The notes: generated by a model not told the origin, from the letters alone. Numbered from the stretch's first letter, positions 33,485 through 45,714 are shown. The stretch is DNA of 62,865 nucleotides from Candidatus Pelagibacter ubique HIMB058 (GCA_000419545.1 ATTF01000005.1:1-62865); one strand, 5' to 3'. A program made the numbers and translations.

Positions 33485-34360
33485 ATGAACACTATAAAAG
33501 TTTTTTGCTTTGGATTTGGCCAAGTTGCAAAACATTTTGTAAAAAAAATAATCAGCCAAAACCTGACTTTAGAATTGAGTGTAACTTCAAGACAAGAGAC
33601 TCATAAAGAAGTTTTTGAAGGGATAAGTTTTACTTCTTACGAATTTGAAAATAATAAGTTTGATGAAAATATTAATTTAAAAATAAAAGAAGCAGATTAT
33701 ATTTTGGTTTCTGTTCCTCCAATTTCTGGCGAAGATATAGTAATTAAGAATTTTAAAGACTCTTTAAAAACCGTAAAAGCGAAATGGATAACTTATTTGT
33801 CTGCTACAAGTGTGTATGGAGATCATAACGGTGAATGGGTTAATGAAAAAAGTGAAACAAAACCTTCGACTTTGAATGGCAAAAATAGATTACAAGCAGA
33901 AAATGATTGGCGAGTATTTTCAAAAGAGAATAATCTACCTTTACAAATTTTTAGACTGTCTGGAATTTATTCAAAACAAAATAATATTCTAAAAAGACTT
34001 AAAACTGGTCAAGCAAAAATTATAAAAAAAGAAAAACATTTTTTTTCAAGAATTCACGTTGAAGATATCGCTAATATTTTATTTTTTTCTTTAAAAAAAT
34101 TTAAAACAAATGAGATTTTTAATATTTCTGATGATCAGCCAGCATCCCAAGAAGAAGTAGCCGTATATGGTGCTTTATTACTAAAAATGAATAAACCAAA
34201 TCCTTTAAAGGTAGAGGATTTAGAAGAAGGAATGTTAAAAGATTTTTATAAAGAGTCAAAAAAAGTTGATAACAAAAAAATAAAAAATTTTTTTAATTAT
34301 CAATTTATTTATCCAAGCTACAAAGAGGGTTTAGATAATATTGTTAACGATTTTATTTAA
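33485..34360 (+). CDS. NAD(P)-binding SDR family protein (YeeZ-like)
   Basis: A 291-residue atypical extended SDR. KVFCFGFGQVAKHFVKK (5-21) is a Rossmann loop, and LSATSVYGDHNGEWVNE (about 107-123) and the later FSRIHVEDIANILF block match the YeeZ-type oxidoreductase/epimerase-like group. The usual YxxxK lysine is not clear: the equivalent stretch reads NGKNRLQAE, so catalytic function is doubtful or altered. The ATG follows the gltB stop with no gap, so it is co-expressed with glutamate synthase. Its 3' end overlaps the convergent hydrolase by 30 nt. The substrate is unknown. Confidence 0.7.
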   Translation: MNTIKVFCFGFGQVAKHFVKKIISQNLTLELSVTSRQETHKEVFEGISFTSYEFENNKFDENINLKIKEADYILVSVPPISGEDIVIKNFKDSLKTVKAKWITYLSATSVYGDHNGEWVNEKSETKPSTLNGKNRLQAENDWRVFSKENNLPLQIFRLSGIYSKQNNILKRLKTGQAKIIKKEKHFFSRIHVEDIANILFFSLKKFKTNEIFNISDDQPASQEEVAVYGALLLKMNKPNPLKVEDLEEGMLKDFYKESKKVDNKKIKNFFNYQFIYPSYKEGLDNIVNDFI

Positions 34361-35086
34361 TGATCTTATAATTATTTTTAACTGTTTTGTGTTAGATAAG
34401 CTATGATCTCCATTTTTAACTACTATTAATTTTTTTTTAGCTTTGCTAAAAACTGACAAAACATATCTAGAGAATTTTACTGGGACGACTTCATCTTTTT
34501 TTCCATGTATCATTGTAACGTGAATTTTAGAATTAATTTTTTTATTTAAAATTTTATTTTTTCTTCCATCTTTTATTAATTGATAAGTAATTGGATATTC
34601 ATATTTTCCACTTTTAATAAACGTTTTGCCTTTAGTAACTAATTCAGATTTGATTTTATTATTAAACTTATTCCACATTAATCTTGTTAAAAATTCAGGC
34701 GCAGAACCTATTCCAATAAATCCTAGAATTTGCTTCTTGAAGTATTTAAAAAGATTAAGGCTGATCCATGATCCCATACTTGAACCAACCAAAATAAAAT
34801 TATTTTTTTTAACTATTTTCTTTATTCCAGTTTTTGCGTCATTCGTCCATTTACTGATATTGCCATCAGTAAAATTACCAGACGATTTTCCATGACCCGA
34901 ATACTCAAGCGCTAAAAAACCTAACTTATTTTTTTTTGCAAAGTGAAGAAGCGTTTGAGGTTTTTTTCCCTCAATATCAGACATGAATCCATGTAAAAAA
35001 ACAATATAAAGTTTTTTTTTAAAGTAATTATCAATAAATCTCAGTTTTTTTGACTTTGATAATTTTAAATTTTTGAATTTTTTCAT
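34331..35086 (-). CDS. Alpha/beta hydrolase
   Basis: A 251-residue cytoplasmic hydrolase. The oxyanion-hole HGF is at 32-34, the nucleophile elbow is GSSMGS with S103, the acid lies in HGKKDEVVP (about 195-203) and the histidine in GDHSL (about 230). These form a complete catalytic triad of the serine-esterase type, close to palmitoyl-thioesterase/carboxylesterase-like hydrolases with the SGHGKSSG segment. The substrate is not identifiable. It is a single gene on the minus strand, convergent with the SDR gene and 36 bp from the divergent glycosyltransferase. Confidence 0.85.
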   Translation of the reverse strand: MKKFKNLKLSKSKKLRFIDNYFKKKLYIVFLHGFMSDIEGKKPQTLLHFAKKNKLGFLALEYSGHGKSSGNFTDGNISKWTNDAKTGIKKIVKKNNFILVGSSMGSWISLNLFKYFKKQILGFIGIGSAPEFLTRLMWNKFNNKIKSELVTKGKTFIKSGKYEYPITYQLIKDGRKNKILNKKINSKIHVTMIHGKKDEVVPVKFSRYVLSVFSKAKKKLIVVKNGDHSLSNTKQLKIIIRSLNKIVNNII

Positions 35087-35122
35087 ATTAAAATATTTAA
35101 GTGCTATTATATAACAACTAGC

Positions 35123-36280
35123 ATGACTACTAAATTAAATGTTCTTCAAGTTATACCAAAGCTTGGTTATGGTGGAGCCGAAACAGGTTGCTATGACATT
35201 GCTCATTTTTTATCAGAAAATGATTGTGGTTCATTTTTAGCTACTTCTGGTGGAGAGCTAATCAAATTCATCAAAAAGGATAAAGTGAGATTAATTAGAC
35301 TACCTGTTCATTCAAAAAATCCTATTTTAATTTTGTTTAATACTTTAGTTTTAGTTATTTATATTTTTTTATTTAAAATTAATATCATCCATGCGAGAAG
35401 TCGCGCACCAGCTTGGTCGTGCTACTTTGCTTCGCTCATAACAAGAAGATCATTTGTTACAACATTTCATGGAACTTATAATTTTAAAAGCAACATAAAA
35501 AAATTTTACAATAGCATTATGCTTAGAGCAAAATTAACTATTGCAGGGTCTAATTTTATATTTAGTCACATTAATGAAAATTATGGGGAGTATTTAAGCA
35601 AAGAAAAAAAACTTAGAGTAATTTTTAGAGGCATAAACGTAGATTATTTTAATCCAAAAAATATATCAGTTCTTAAACAAGAAAAACTAAAGCAAGAGTG
35701 GGATTTATCTTCTAATAAATTTACAATTCTTTTACCAGGAAGACTGACATATTGGAAAGGACAAGAAAAGTTTATCGAGTCATTAAATATTTTAATTGAG
35801 GATTATAATATAACTAATTTTCAAGCAGTAATACTTGGATCAGATCAAGGAAGGAAAGTTTATTCGAAAAAATTAATTAATCTTGTTCAAAGATACCGAC
35901 TGAACAAGAAAATAAAATTTATTCAACACTGTAAGGAGATGCCATTAGCTTACTCACTAGCAGATGTCGTGGTATCAGCTTCAATTGAGCCAGAAGCTTT
36001 TGGTAGAGTTTCAGTAGAGGCCCAAGCAATGGGTAAACCGATTGTTGCAAGTAATATAGGAGGATCAAAAGAAACTATAATCAATAAAAAAACTGGTTTT
36101 TTGTATAAGCACGATGATCCAAGAGAACTTGCTAAAATTTTAAATACTGTTATTCAATTATCAGTGGATGATTTAAAATTTATGGGTAATGAAGGCAGAA
36201 AAAATGTTACGAAAAAATTTGATGTTGAAACAATGTGCCAATCTAATTTAAAAGAATATAAAAGATTAATTAAAAATTAA
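35123..36280 (+). CDS. Glycosyltransferase family 4 (group 1)
   Basis: A 385-residue GT-B fold transferase. The N-terminal acceptor domain has [18 protein letters not shown] (10-27), a hydrophobic patch near residues 70-90 may touch the membrane, and the C-terminal donor domain carries [17 protein letters not shown] (about 203-219) and [18 protein letters not shown] (about 292-309) with the E-x7-E motif. This is the lipopolysaccharide-type glycosyltransferase family. Its stop overlaps the thrS start by 1 nt (TAATG), so an envelope gene is translationally coupled to a translation operon. Confidence 0.88.
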   Translation: MTTKLNVLQVIPKLGYGGAETGCYDIAHFLSENDCGSFLATSGGELIKFIKKDKVRLIRLPVHSKNPILILFNTLVLVIYIFLFKINIIHARSRAPAWSCYFASLITRRSFVTTFHGTYNFKSNIKKFYNSIMLRAKLTIAGSNFIFSHINENYGEYLSKEKKLRVIFRGINVDYFNPKNISVLKQEKLKQEWDLSSNKFTILLPGRLTYWKGQEKFIESLNILIEDYNITNFQAVILGSDQGRKVYSKKLINLVQRYRLNKKIKFIQHCKEMPLAYSLADVVVSASIEPEAFGRVSVEAQAMGKPIVASNIGGSKETIINKKTGFLYKHDDPRELAKILNTVIQLSVDDLKFMGNEGRKNVTKKFDVETMCQSNLKEYKRLIKN

Positions 36281-38199
36281 TGCCCCAAATTCAACTATTA
36301 GATGGAAAAAAAATAGAATTTAAAAATTCTATTACAGGCTTTGATTTAACAAAGAAAATTAGCAAGTCCTTAGAAAAAGTTGCTTTAATCATGGAAGTTG
36401 ATGGTAACTTAAAAGATTTAAGTCATAATATAACTAAAGATGCAAAGGTAAGAATCATAACTCCAAAAGATAAAGAAGGTTTAGAGGTAATAAGGCATGA
36501 TGCTGCGCATATAATGGCAATGGCTGTTCAAGAATTATTTCCAGGCACGCAGGTAACAATAGGCCCCGTTATCGAAAATGGTTTTTATTATGACTTTGCA
36601 AGAAAAGAACCTTTCACAAGTGATGATTTAAAGAAAATTGAAAAAAAAATGTCAGAAATTATTGATAGGGATGTAAAAACCAAAAGAGAGGTTTGGAAAA
36701 GAAATGAGGCTATTAAACATTTTAAAAAAATTGGAGAAAAGTACAAAGCTGAAATTATAGAGAGCATACCTGAAAATGAGGAATTATCAGTATATCATCA
36801 TGGAGATACATGGCATGATTTGTGTAGGGGGCCACATTTAGCTTCATCTGGAAAAATAGGAAAAGCATTTAAATTAACAAAAGTATCAGGAGCCTATTGG
36901 AGAGGCGATTCAAATAATGAAATGCTTCAAAGAATTTATGGAACGTGTTGGGCCTCTAAAAAAGAACTCGATGATTATTTGCATAGATTAGAAGAAGCTG
37001 AAAAAAGGGATCATAGAAAACTAGGAAAAGAGATGGATCTTTTTCATTTCAGAGAAGAAAGTCCTGGTTCAGTTTTTTGGCATGAAAAAGGTTGGCTATT
37101 ATTTCAAAGATTAGTTGAGTACATGAGAGCTAAACAAAGACTCGCTGGATACAAAGAAATTAATACGCCCGAATTGCTAGATAAAACATTGTGGGAAAAA
37201 TCAGGTCACTGGGACAAATTTGGAGAACATATGTTTACATCTGAAACTCCAGACGAAAAAACATTTGCTGTAAAACCTATGAATTGTCCAGGTTGCGTTC
37301 AAGTTTTTAATCAAGGTTTAAAAAGTTATAGAGACTTACCACTAAAATTATCTGAATTTGGAAAAGTTCATAGATACGAACCATCTGGTGCGTTGCATGG
37401 ACTTTTAAGAGTTCGGGCTTTTACCCAAGATGATGCACATATATTTTGCACTGAAGATCAAATAACACAAGAGTCATTATCAGTCACAAATTTAATTTTA
37501 GAAATTTATAAAAATTTAGGTTTTGAAAATGTAATATTAAAATATTCTGATAGGCCTGAAAAACGCGTGGGCGATGACAGTGTTTGGGATAAATCTGAAG
37601 CAGCACTTCTTTCTGCTATTAAGCAATCAAAACTTGAGTACACAATAAATAAAGGTGAAGGAGCATTTTACGGACCTAAAATAGAATTTGTTTTAAGAGA
37701 TGCCATCGGGAGAGATTGGCAATGTGGTACTTTACAAGTAGATTTAAATTTACCGAATAGATTAGGTGCATCCTATGTTGCTAAGGATGGTAATAAAAAA
37801 GTTCCTGTAATGTTACATAGAGCATTGTTTGGTTCTTTAGAAAGATTTATTGGTATCCTAATTGAAAACTATGCCGGAAAATTACCTTTCTGGCTTTCTC
37901 CATCACAAGCAGTTGTATGTCCTATAGCTGAAGAGAATAATGAATATGTAAAAAAGTTGTTTGAAGATCTATTTAAAGAAGGTATAAAATGTGAAATGGA
38001 TTTAAGAAATGAGAAGATAAATTATAAAGTAAGAGAACATTCACTTGCAAAGGTTCCATTTATATTAGTATGTGGTAAAAAAGAAGTTGCAGAAAATACA
38101 GTCACAGTCAGAAAATTAGGTTCAGACAAACAAGAAGTTATGAAGAGAGATGATTTAATAAAAGATATGCTTTCCTTAAATAAGTTACCATTAAACTAA
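36280..38199 (+). CDS. thrS: Threonyl-tRNA synthetase
   Basis: A 639-residue class II aminoacyl-tRNA synthetase. A TGS domain (1-62) is followed by the threonyl/alanyl editing domain ([17 protein letters not shown], around 73-89), the catalytic core with zinc ligand C336 in MNCPGC and the motif 2 and motif 3 arginines, and the anticodon-binding domain (from about 540). The length equals that of the E. coli enzyme (642). It starts 1 nt inside the preceding glycosyltransferase gene and is followed without a gap by infC, in the same order as in E. coli. No thrS operator-like leader exists, because the upstream gene abuts it. Confidence 0.97.
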   Translation: MPQIQLLDGKKIEFKNSITGFDLTKKISKSLEKVALIMEVDGNLKDLSHNITKDAKVRIITPKDKEGLEVIRHDAAHIMAMAVQELFPGTQVTIGPVIENGFYYDFARKEPFTSDDLKKIEKKMSEIIDRDVKTKREVWKRNEAIKHFKKIGEKYKAEIIESIPENEELSVYHHGDTWHDLCRGPHLASSGKIGKAFKLTKVSGAYWRGDSNNEMLQRIYGTCWASKKELDDYLHRLEEAEKRDHRKLGKEMDLFHFREESPGSVFWHEKGWLLFQRLVEYMRAKQRLAGYKEINTPELLDKTLWEKSGHWDKFGEHMFTSETPDEKTFAVKPMNCPGCVQVFNQGLKSYRDLPLKLSEFGKVHRYEPSGALHGLLRVRAFTQDDAHIFCTEDQITQESLSVTNLILEIYKNLGFENVILKYSDRPEKRVGDDSVWDKSEAALLSAIKQSKLEYTINKGEGAFYGPKIEFVLRDAIGRDWQCGTLQVDLNLPNRLGASYVAKDGNKKVPVMLHRALFGSLERFIGILIENYAGKLPFWLSPSQAVVCPIAEENNEYVKKLFEDLFKEGIKCEMDLRNEKINYKVREHSLAKVPFILVCGKKEVAENTVTVRKLGSDKQEVMKRDDLIKDMLSLNKLPLN

Positions 38200-38745
38200 G
38201 TGTCAAACTTTAAACCAAACTACTTTCAAAGAAGAAGCAAACCTCAAGGCCCTAGAGCTAATGAAAGAATAAGAGCTTTAGATGTCCAAGTTATTGGAAG
38301 TGACGGAGGAAATTTAGGTGCAATGCCACTAAAACAAGCTATCGAACTAGCAAAACAAGAAAGTTTAGACTTAATAGAGATTTCTCCAAATGCAAACCCA
38401 CCTGTATGCAAGATTATGGATATGGGTAAATATAAGTACGATCAACAAAAGAAAGCTAATCAAGCTAAGAAAAAACAAAAAACAGTTTCTTTAAAAGAAA
38501 TAAAATTAAGACCTGGGACAGAAACCCATGATTATAATTTTAAAATAAAAAATGCTAAGAAATTTATTACAAAAGGAAATAAAGTAAAATTTACAGTTAA
38601 ATTTAAAGGTAGAGAGATGCAACACACAGACCTTGGTAAAGAATTGATGGATAAGATAATAGAGGAAACTAAGGATGTCGCTAAGGTAGAAAGCAAGCCA
38701 AAATTTGAAGGTCGTCAAATGGTGATGATTATTCAACCTCTGTAA
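38200..38745 (+). CDS. infC: Translation initiation factor IF-3
   Basis: A 181-residue IF-3 with an N-terminal domain (about 15-85, [17 protein letters not shown]), a lysine-rich linker helix ([12 protein letters not shown]) and a C-terminal domain (about 95-181, [17 protein letters not shown]) that binds the 30S platform. It prevents subunit joining and proofreads start codons. The gene begins with GTG immediately after the thrS stop; no ATG gives a complete N-terminal domain. A non-AUG start is notable because E. coli infC uses AUU for IF-3 autocontrol, and GUG could permit a weaker form of that. rpmI follows. Confidence 0.95.
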   Translation: MSNFKPNYFQRRSKPQGPRANERIRALDVQVIGSDGGNLGAMPLKQAIELAKQESLDLIEISPNANPPVCKIMDMGKYKYDQQKKANQAKKKQKTVSLKEIKLRPGTETHDYNFKIKNAKKFITKGNKVKFTVKFKGREMQHTDLGKELMDKIIEETKDVAKVESKPKFEGRQMVMIIQPL

Positions 38746-38804
38746 ATCAACAATTATTGCGACTTGTAAAGATTTATTTAAGCATATATAAGTCCGAAAT
38801 ATTT

Positions 38805-39011
38805 ATGCCAAAACTTAAGACAAAAAGCTCAGCAAAAAAAAGATTTAGATTTACTGCTTCAGGAAAAATTAAGATGCCTCAAGCTGGTAAGAGACACGGC
38901 ATGATCAAACGAACTAATTCACAAATTAGAAAACAAAGAGGCACTACTATTATGACCAAGCAAGATTCAAAGATAGTCAAATCGTATATGCCATATAACT
39001 TAAGAGGATAG
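38805..39011 (+). CDS. rpmI: 50S ribosomal protein L35
   Basis: A 68-residue basic protein beginning [14 protein letters not shown], the universal bL35 start. The [20 protein letters not shown] segment is also conserved. The frame is open 16 codons further upstream to a TTG at 38757, but those residues are not part of L35, so the ATG at 38805 is chosen. The gene lies between infC and rplT, as in most bacteria. In E. coli, L20 represses rpmI-rplT translation through the rpmI leader; I cannot draw a convincing equivalent in the 59-nt gap here. Confidence 0.96.
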   Translation: MPKLKTKSSAKKRFRFTASGKIKMPQAGKRHGMIKRTNSQIRKQRGTTIMTKQDSKIVKSYMPYNLRG

Positions 39012-39012
39012 T

Positions 39013-39369
39013 ATGGCTAGAACAAAACGAGGCGTAGTAAGTAGAGCAAAACATAATAAAGTTCTTAAGGCAGTTAAAGGTCAAAGAGGTAGAAGAAAAA
39101 ATACTATTCGTATAGCGCGTCAAGCAATGGAAAAAGCTATGCAATATGCTTATAGAGATAGAAAAGCTAAAAAGAGAGAATTTAGATCTTTATGGATCCA
39201 AAGAATTAACGCTGGTGTACGCGCCGAAGGTTTAACTTATGCAAAATTTATCAATGGTTTGGCTAAATCAAAAATTAAACTAGATAGAAAAGTTCTAGCA
39301 GAGCTTGCTTACAATAATCCTGAAGTCTTTAAATCAGTAGTGAAAAAGGTTCAATCCTCCCTAGCTTAA
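39013..39369 (+). CDS. rplT: 50S ribosomal protein L20
   Basis: A 118-residue protein with the conserved start [19 protein letters not shown] and the [20 protein letters not shown] block that binds 23S rRNA. It is essential for early 50S assembly, and in other bacteria it is the autogenous repressor of its own operon. It starts 1 nt after the rpmI stop. pheS follows after 48 nt that contain only AT-rich sequence without a clear promoter. Confidence 0.97.
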   Translation: MARTKRGVVSRAKHNKVLKAVKGQRGRRKNTIRIARQAMEKAMQYAYRDRKAKKREFRSLWIQRINAGVRAEGLTYAKFINGLAKSKIKLDRKVLAELAYNNPEVFKSVVKKVQSSLA

Positions 39370-39417
39370 AAGGGTCTTTGATTTAATCTCAACTTAATAT
39401 AAAAAATCAATAGCCTA

Positions 39418-40485
39418 ATGAGTGTTTTAGATAAAATAAGTTCTGTATTTAATGCAAAGATAGATACTGTTAAAACAAAAGAGGATCTTCAAAATATTAA
39501 AACAGAATTTTTTGGAAAAAATGGTCAAATTACCCTTCAGTTCAAATCTCTAGGATCTTTAGATCCAGAAAAAAGAAAAGAATTTGCTTCAAATTTAAAT
39601 AAGATTAAAGACGATCTAACAAATCAATTAGAGCAAAAAAATATAGAGATTGAAACAAATGAAATAAATGAAAAACTGAAAAATGAAAAAGTTGATGTTA
39701 CTTTGCCAATTAGACCTGAACGCCAAGGAAAAATTCATCCAGTTTCACAAGTTATAGATGAAATATCATCTATTTTTTCAGAAATAGGCTTTTCAGTTGC
39801 TGAAGGGCCTGATGTTGAGACAGAATATAATAATTTTACAGCATTAAATACACCTGAAGAGCATCCTGCAAGGGATATGCATGATACTTTTTATTTAGAA
39901 GAAAATAAAAAACTGTTGTTAAGAACACATACTTCACCAGTTCAAATTAGAACAATGTTGTCAAGCAAACCACCATTTAAAATAATAGTACCAGGAAGAA
40001 CTTATAGATGTGATAGTGATCAAACTCATGCTCCAATGTTCCACCAGCTAGAAGGTTTACACATAGATAAAGGCATCACAATGGGACACCTTAAAGGTTG
40101 CCTAGATTATTTTATAAAAGAGTTTTTCGAAGTTAAAAATGTAAAAATGAGATTTAGACCTAGTCATTTTCCTTTTACCGAGCCATCAGCGGAAGTTGAT
40201 ATTGGATACAAAATTGAAAAAGGAAAGATTGTTATTGGAGAAGGGGATAAATGGTTAGAAATTTTAGGATGTGGAATGGTTCATCCTAATGTTTTAAAAA
40301 ACGTAAAAATAGATACAAAAAAATATCAAGGATTTGCTTTCGGAATAGGTATCGATCGTTTAGCAATGTTAAAATATGGAATAAATGATTTAAGAGCTTT
40401 CTTTGAAGCAGATTATAGATGGTTAAGCCATTTTGGATTTGATCCATTAGATGTTCCAACTAATTATAGAGGATTGAGTAAATGA
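39418..40485 (+). CDS. pheS: Phenylalanyl-tRNA synthetase alpha subunit
   Basis: A 355-residue class II catalytic subunit. An N-terminal coiled coil (about 1-85) that contacts tRNA is followed by the catalytic domain from [17 protein letters not shown]. Motif 2 lies in [20 protein letters not shown], and [12 protein letters not shown] and [18 protein letters not shown] (motif 3) complete the active site. With PheT it forms the (alpha-beta)2 enzyme. The stop overlaps the pheT start by 4 nt (ATGA). Confidence 0.97.
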   Translation: MSVLDKISSVFNAKIDTVKTKEDLQNIKTEFFGKNGQITLQFKSLGSLDPEKRKEFASNLNKIKDDLTNQLEQKNIEIETNEINEKLKNEKVDVTLPIRPERQGKIHPVSQVIDEISSIFSEIGFSVAEGPDVETEYNNFTALNTPEEHPARDMHDTFYLEENKKLLLRTHTSPVQIRTMLSSKPPFKIIVPGRTYRCDSDQTHAPMFHQLEGLHIDKGITMGHLKGCLDYFIKEFFEVKNVKMRFRPSHFPFTEPSAEVDIGYKIEKGKIVIGEGDKWLEILGCGMVHPNVLKNVKIDTKKYQGFAFGIGIDRLAMLKYGINDLRAFFEADYRWLSHFGFDPLDVPTNYRGLSK

Positions 40486-42884
40486 TAATCACAATTCCTT
40501 GGCTTAAAGAGCATCTTAAAACATCAGCTAAAGAAAATGAGATCATTGATCGTCTTACAAATATTGGACTTGAAGTCGAAGGTGTAAAAGAGAACTCTGG
40601 AGAGTTGGGTAAGTTTAAGATTGCAAAAGTATTAAAAGCAGAAAAACATCCTAATGCTGATAAGTTAAAAGTTTGTGATGTTACTATCGGAGGGAAAGAG
40701 ATTTTAAAAGTTGTATGTGGAGCTCCAAATGCTAGAGAAGGTTTGATAACAATTTATGCACCTCCTGGAGCTATAATTCCTAAAACTAATTTTGAATTAA
40801 AGGTAGCTAAAATAAGAGGCGTTGAATCGAAAGGGATGCTTTGCTCCGAAAGTGAACTTAATTTATCTGAGGAAAGTGAGGGGATTATCGAACTTAATAA
40901 TAAAGAGAAAGAGATAGGAAAAAGCTATTTTAAAAGTAGCTCACAAAAAGCTATAGATATTTCTATAACTCCTAACCGTGCTGATTGTTTAGGTGTTAGA
41001 GGAATTGCAAGAGATCTTTCATCTGCAGGAGTTGGAAAATTAATACCCATAAATAGAAAGAAAATTAAACAAAATACAAAACACCAAATTAAAACATCCA
41101 TTACAAAAGAAAAAAATCAAGGATGCGATATATTCGGAAGCTGTTACATTAAAAACATTACTAATAAAGAAAGTCCTGAATGGCTTAAAAATAAATTAAT
41201 CGCACTTGGTCTAAAACCTATCTCCGCTGTAGTTGATATAACTAATTATGTAATGTTTGACCTTAATAGACCATTACATGCCTATGATGCAGATAAAATT
41301 AACAAAGAAATTATAGTTAGAAACGCTAAAGAAGGCGAAATTTTTGAGGCACTAGATAATAAAAAATATAAATTAAAAAAAGATATGTGTGTCATCTCTG
41401 ATAAATCTGGCATTCTCGGGCTAGGTGGAATAATTGGAGGAACATCAACCTCTACCGAATTAGATACAAAAAATATACTTTTAGAAGCTGCTTATTTCAA
41501 ACCATCTTCAATAAGAAAAACAGCTAGAGTCCTTAATATAAATACAGACGCTAAGTTTAGATTTGAAAGAGGAATTGATCCTAACTCGATAAAAGAAGGG
41601 TTAGAACTTGCGACTGAACTAATTTTAAAAATTTGCGGAGGGGAAGCTAGTAAGTTTCAAATTAGCGGAAAGACGCACCAAAAAAATAAGATAATTAACT
41701 TTCAAGTAGAAAAATTTGAAAAACTAATTGGTATTTCAATCACCACTAAAGAAATTGATAAAATTTTATCTTCTCTAGGTTTTAAATGTAAAAAAGGTCA
41801 AAAAGCTATTAAAGTGGAAGTGCCAAGCTGGAGGCCAGATGTGAGTTTAGACGAGGATTTGATTGAGGAGCTAATTCGGATCAAAGGATTTAATAATATA
41901 AAATTAATCGAACCAAGTAAAAACAGAACCCAAGATACTCTCAACTTTAAGCAAAAACTTTTCCATTTGTCACAGAGATCCTTGGCATCAAAAGGCTATA
42001 TGGAAATAGTTACGTGGTCTTTCACAGACTCAAAGATTGATAAACAATTTTCTAAAGGTGAAAAAGAAATCTCAATATACAATCCAATTTCGTCTGATCT
42101 TGATGTTCTAAGACGTTCAATTTTTTCTAATTTGGCTATTTACCTTAAAAAAAATCAAGACAGAGGATACGAAGACTTATCTTTATTTGAAATTGGTCCA
42201 ACATTTTTTGGAAAAAATCCAGGTGAGCAACAGATTGTTGTTGGCGGTTTAAAATCTGGAAAAATAAATAGAAAGAGTTGGCTAGACAAAGAAAGAAATA
42301 TAGATGTTTTTGATATAAAAAGTGATGCTATTAAAACCTTGGTTGAACTTGGAATAGAAGAAAAAAATCTTTTTGTAAGCGATAATACAAAGCACAGTTA
42401 TCATCCAGGTAGATCGGGATCGATAACATTAAAATCAGAAAAAGGACCTCATCTAGCTTATTTTGGAGAGATACATCCTGCGATTATTAAGAACCTAGAT
42501 TGTAAAGATAAAAATATTTTTGGATTTGAAATATTTTTAAAAAATATCCCTAAACCAAACAAAAAATTGAGACAAAGCAAAAAAAGCTTTCAAGCTTCAG
42601 ATTATCAGAAATCAGAAAGAGATTTTGCTTTCGTGATGGATAAAATTTTTAAAATTGGAGTCCTAGAGAAAATTATTAGAGAAGTCGATGAAAATTTAAT
42701 TCAAAATGTATCTACTTTTGATGTGTTTGAGGGAGAAAATATTCCAAAAGGAAAAAAATCAGTTGCAGTTAATGTAACTTTACAAGCTATCGATAAAACT
42801 CTTTCAGAAAATGATTTAGATGAAATCAGTAAAAAAATTATTGATACTGTAAGCCAAAAGACTGGCGCTAAAATTAGATCCTAA
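40482..42884 (+). CDS. pheT: Phenylalanyl-tRNA synthetase beta subunit
   Basis: An 800-residue subunit with the expected domain order: an EMAP-like tRNA-binding OB fold (about 40-150, [21 protein letters not shown]), B3/B4 editing domain (about 215-390, [21 protein letters not shown]), B5 domain, catalytic-like core, and a C-terminal anticodon-binding FDX-ACB domain (about 705-800, [11 protein letters not shown]). It edits mischarged Tyr-tRNA(Phe). The size matches the E. coli protein (795). It is coupled to pheS by a 4-nt overlap and to lepA by TAATG. Confidence 0.97.
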   Translation: MIITIPWLKEHLKTSAKENEIIDRLTNIGLEVEGVKENSGELGKFKIAKVLKAEKHPNADKLKVCDVTIGGKEILKVVCGAPNAREGLITIYAPPGAIIPKTNFELKVAKIRGVESKGMLCSESELNLSEESEGIIELNNKEKEIGKSYFKSSSQKAIDISITPNRADCLGVRGIARDLSSAGVGKLIPINRKKIKQNTKHQIKTSITKEKNQGCDIFGSCYIKNITNKESPEWLKNKLIALGLKPISAVVDITNYVMFDLNRPLHAYDADKINKEIIVRNAKEGEIFEALDNKKYKLKKDMCVISDKSGILGLGGIIGGTSTSTELDTKNILLEAAYFKPSSIRKTARVLNINTDAKFRFERGIDPNSIKEGLELATELILKICGGEASKFQISGKTHQKNKIINFQVEKFEKLIGISITTKEIDKILSSLGFKCKKGQKAIKVEVPSWRPDVSLDEDLIEELIRIKGFNNIKLIEPSKNRTQDTLNFKQKLFHLSQRSLASKGYMEIVTWSFTDSKIDKQFSKGEKEISIYNPISSDLDVLRRSIFSNLAIYLKKNQDRGYEDLSLFEIGPTFFGKNPGEQQIVVGGLKSGKINRKSWLDKERNIDVFDIKSDAIKTLVELGIEEKNLFVSDNTKHSYHPGRSGSITLKSEKGPHLAYFGEIHPAIIKNLDCKDKNIFGFEIFLKNIPKPNKKLRQSKKSFQASDYQKSERDFAFVMDKIFKIGVLEKIIREVDENLIQNVSTFDVFEGENIPKGKKSVAVNVTLQAIDKTLSENDLDEISKKIIDTVSQKTGAKIRS

Positions 42885-44692
42885 TGTCAGATATAAAAAG
42901 AATACGTAATTTCTCTATTATTGCGCATATAGATCACGGTAAATCAACTATTGCCGATCGAATTATTCATAAATGTGGTGGTTTGAGTGACAGAGAAATG
43001 AAACAACAAGTCCTAGACTCAATGGATATCGAGAGAGAGAGAGGAATAACAATCAAAGCACAAACAGTTAAACTAAATTATAAAGCTAAAGACGGAAAAG
43101 ATTATATTTTGAATATTATTGATACACCAGGTCATGTGGATTTTGGTTATGAAGTAAGCAGGTCCTTGTCAGCATGTGAGGGTTCATTACTAATTGTTGA
43201 TAGTACTCAAGGAGTAGAAGCGCAGACATTAGCTAATGTATATCAGGCTTTAGAAATTAATCATGAAGTAATACCAATTTTAAACAAAATTGATTTGCCA
43301 GCTTCAGATATCGAAAAGACTAAAACTGAGATTGAAGATGTAGTTGGGATAGAAACAACTAATGCAATTTCTTGTTCTGGTAAAACAGGTGAAGGGATTG
43401 ATGATATTTTAGAAGCAATAATAAATAAATTACCTCCACCAGTGGGAAGCCTTGAGGAAAAATTAAAATGTTTACTAGTTGATAGCTGGTATGACAGCTA
43501 CTTAGGCGTCGTCATATTAGTTAGAGTAATAAATGGTAAATTAAAAAAAAATATGAAAATAAAATTAATGTCTAATGACAAAGAATACTTAGTAGAGAAA
43601 GTTGGTGTTTTTACTCCTAAACCAAATGACATTCCCGAGTTAAATTCAGGAGAAATTGGTTTTATAATTACCGGCATTAAGTCTCTTTCTGAAACTAAAG
43701 TCGGCGATACAATATGCGATGTAGCAAATCCAATTGAAACACCTTTACCAGGATTTAAACCAAGTAAACCAGTAGTTTTTTGTGGACTTTTTCCAGTCGA
43801 TAGCTCTGAGTACCAAAAATTAAAAGATGGATTAGCAAAGTTAAAATTAAATGATGCAAGTTTTTCTTATGAACCAGAATCATCCAGCGCACTAGGCTTA
43901 GGATTTAGATGTGGTTTTTTAGGATTACTTCATCTTGAAATTATAACTGAAAGATTAGAGAGAGAGTTTGATGTAAATCTAATAACAACCACACCTGGTG
44001 TAATTTATAAAGTTCACACAACTAAAGGAGAAGTTTTAGATCTACAAAATCCTTCTAATATGCCAGATCCTTCTCAGATAGAAAAAATAGAGGAGCCTTG
44101 GATCAAATCTACAATAATAACTCCAGATGAGTATTTAGGATCAATTATAAAAATATGTCAGGATAAGAGAGGTGTTCAAACAAACTTAAGTTATTCGGGA
44201 AAGAGGGCTGTTTTATCTTACGATCTTCCACTTAATGAAGTAGTTTTTGATTTTAATGATAAGCTTAAATCAATGTCTAGTGGGTATGCTAGCTTTGATT
44301 ATGAAATTTCAGGATATCGGGAAGGTGACTTAGTAAAACTTGGAATACTAGTTAATACAGAACCGGTTGATGCATTAGCCATGATTATTCATAAAGATTT
44401 TGCTCAATCAACAGGACGTCAAGTCTGTGAAAAATTAAAAGATTTAATACCAAGACATAATTTTATGATACCTGTTCAAGCAGCCATTGGAGGCAAGATA
44501 GTTGCAAGAGAGTCTATTAAAGGGTTTAAAAAAGATGTTCTTACTAAAATTCATGGAGGAGGAGCTACTGATCGAAAGAGAAAACTTTTAGAAAAGCAAA
44601 AAAAAGGAAAAGCAAGGTCAAAACAATTTGGGAAAGTAGAAATTCCTCAGGAAGCCTTTATAGGAGTGCTTAAAATAAATAAAGAGTCTTAA
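42884..44692 (+). CDS. lepA: Elongation factor 4 (LepA)
   Basis: A 602-residue translational GTPase. G1 AHIDHGKST (14-22), G3 [15 protein letters not shown] near 77-91, and G4 NKIDLP near 132-137 are intact. Domains II, III and V follow, and the LepA-specific C-terminal domain ends with [22 protein letters not shown]4 acts on ribosomes during initiation/biogenesis and back-translocation, especially under ionic stress. It has a 1-nt TAATG overlap with both pheT upstream and the glycosyltransferase downstream. Confidence 0.97.
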   Translation: MSDIKRIRNFSIIAHIDHGKSTIADRIIHKCGGLSDREMKQQVLDSMDIERERGITIKAQTVKLNYKAKDGKDYILNIIDTPGHVDFGYEVSRSLSACEGSLLIVDSTQGVEAQTLANVYQALEINHEVIPILNKIDLPASDIEKTKTEIEDVVGIETTNAISCSGKTGEGIDDILEAIINKLPPPVGSLEEKLKCLLVDSWYDSYLGVVILVRVINGKLKKNMKIKLMSNDKEYLVEKVGVFTPKPNDIPELNSGEIGFIITGIKSLSETKVGDTICDVANPIETPLPGFKPSKPVVFCGLFPVDSSEYQKLKDGLAKLKLNDASFSYEPESSSALGLGFRCGFLGLLHLEIITERLEREFDVNLITTTPGVIYKVHTTKGEVLDLQNPSNMPDPSQIEKIEEPWIKSTIITPDEYLGSIIKICQDKRGVQTNLSYSGKRAVLSYDLPLNEVVFDFNDKLKSMSSGYASFDYEISGYREGDLVKLGILVNTEPVDALAMIIHKDFAQSTGRQVCEKLKDLIPRHNFMIPVQAAIGGKIVARESIKGFKKDVLTKIHGGGATDRKRKLLEKQKKGKARSKQFGKVEIPQEAFIGVLKINKES

Positions 44693-45714
44693 TGAAAAAA
44701 AAATTATTTATTTTTTCAAATGAAAGTATTTTGTCACATGAAGGAAAATTTTTTTGTGATAATATTGACCTCAAAACAACACCAGAGGGACTAAATAAAA
44801 AATTTGAGATTAATTTATTTGGTAGAAAAACAAAAAAAAATAGATCCCATGAAATTAAAATAAAAAAGACAAAAATATTTACTAATATTTTTTCCTATAT
44901 TTCATCCGTTATTAAATCTACAAAACAAGAAGATGCTAAATATCTAATTATATCTATTTCACCTTATACTTTTATTGTTTCTATTTTTTTAAGAATGTTT
45001 GGGAAGAAACCAATAGTTTATTTAAGAAGTGATGGTTTTGGTGAATACAAATCTATTCTTGGTAAAATTGGTCCAGCTATTTACTACATAATGTTTAGTA
45101 TAACATGCTCCATATCAAATTTAATCAGTTGTAGAGATTATATTCTTAGAGGAAAAAAAGGAAAAATAATTAACCCTTCACAATTAGATTCAACATGGTT
45201 GAGACAGCCTAAAAATACTGAAGTTAGAAACTTTAAACTTTTATATGTAGGAAGATTTAAAGTTGAAAAAGGAATTTTTTCTTTAATAGATTTAATCAAA
45301 AATAAAAAAGATATTTCTCTCACTATTGTGGGTGCTGAGAAAGGTATTTCGCACAATTTAAATCAAAGTAATGTCAAAATTTTTCAACAACAAAGCAATA
45401 AATTAAAACTCATAAAATACTATGATGACAATAATATTTTTATTTTACCATCGTTTACAGAGGGACATCCGATGGTTTTGCTTGAAGCTTTAGCTAGAAG
45501 GAGACCTGTAATAATTTTCGATGATATTCTGCATGTCATTGGAGATAAAAAAGGAATTTTTGTCTCTAAACGAAATTTTGTAAATTTACTTGGAACGCTT
45601 AACCATATTAAAAAGAATTATAAAAAGATCCAAAGTGACATGAGAAAAAATAAACTTCCAACAAATAAAGAGTTTATAGATAAACTCGGAAGATTAATTG
45701 ATGATTATAATTAG
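44692..45714 (+). CDS. Glycosyltransferase (GT4-like)
   Basis: A 340-residue protein of probable GT-B fold. The donor-binding half shows [20 protein letters not shown] (about 184-203), [27 protein letters not shown] split around 243-269 with the conserved E-G-x-P and E residues, and a short C-terminal helix. A hydrophobic stretch in the N-terminal half (about 90-150) suggests membrane association. The acceptor is unknown. It is the last protein gene of the thrS-lepA transcript, overlaps lepA by 1 nt, and its TAG stop provides the first base of tRNA-Ser. Confidence 0.8.
   Translation: MKKKLFIFSNESILSHEGKFFCDNIDLKTTPEGLNKKFEINLFGRKTKKNRSHEIKIKKTKIFTNIFSYISSVIKSTKQEDAKYLIISISPYTFIVSIFLRMFGKKPIVYLRSDGFGEYKSILGKIGPAIYYIMFSITCSISNLISCRDYILRGKKGKIINPSQLDSTWLRQPKNTEVRNFKLLYVGRFKVEKGIFSLIDLIKNKKDISLTIVGAEKGISHNLNQSNVKIFQQQSNKLKLIKYYDDNNIFILPSFTEGHPMVLLEALARRRPVIIFDDILHVIGDKKGIFVSKRNFVNLLGTLNHIKKNYKKIQSDMRKNKLPTNKEFIDKLGRLIDDYN

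Noticed and set aside
38757-38804. Upstream extension of rpmI to a TTG
   Set aside because: L35 universally starts MPK, which is at 38805.
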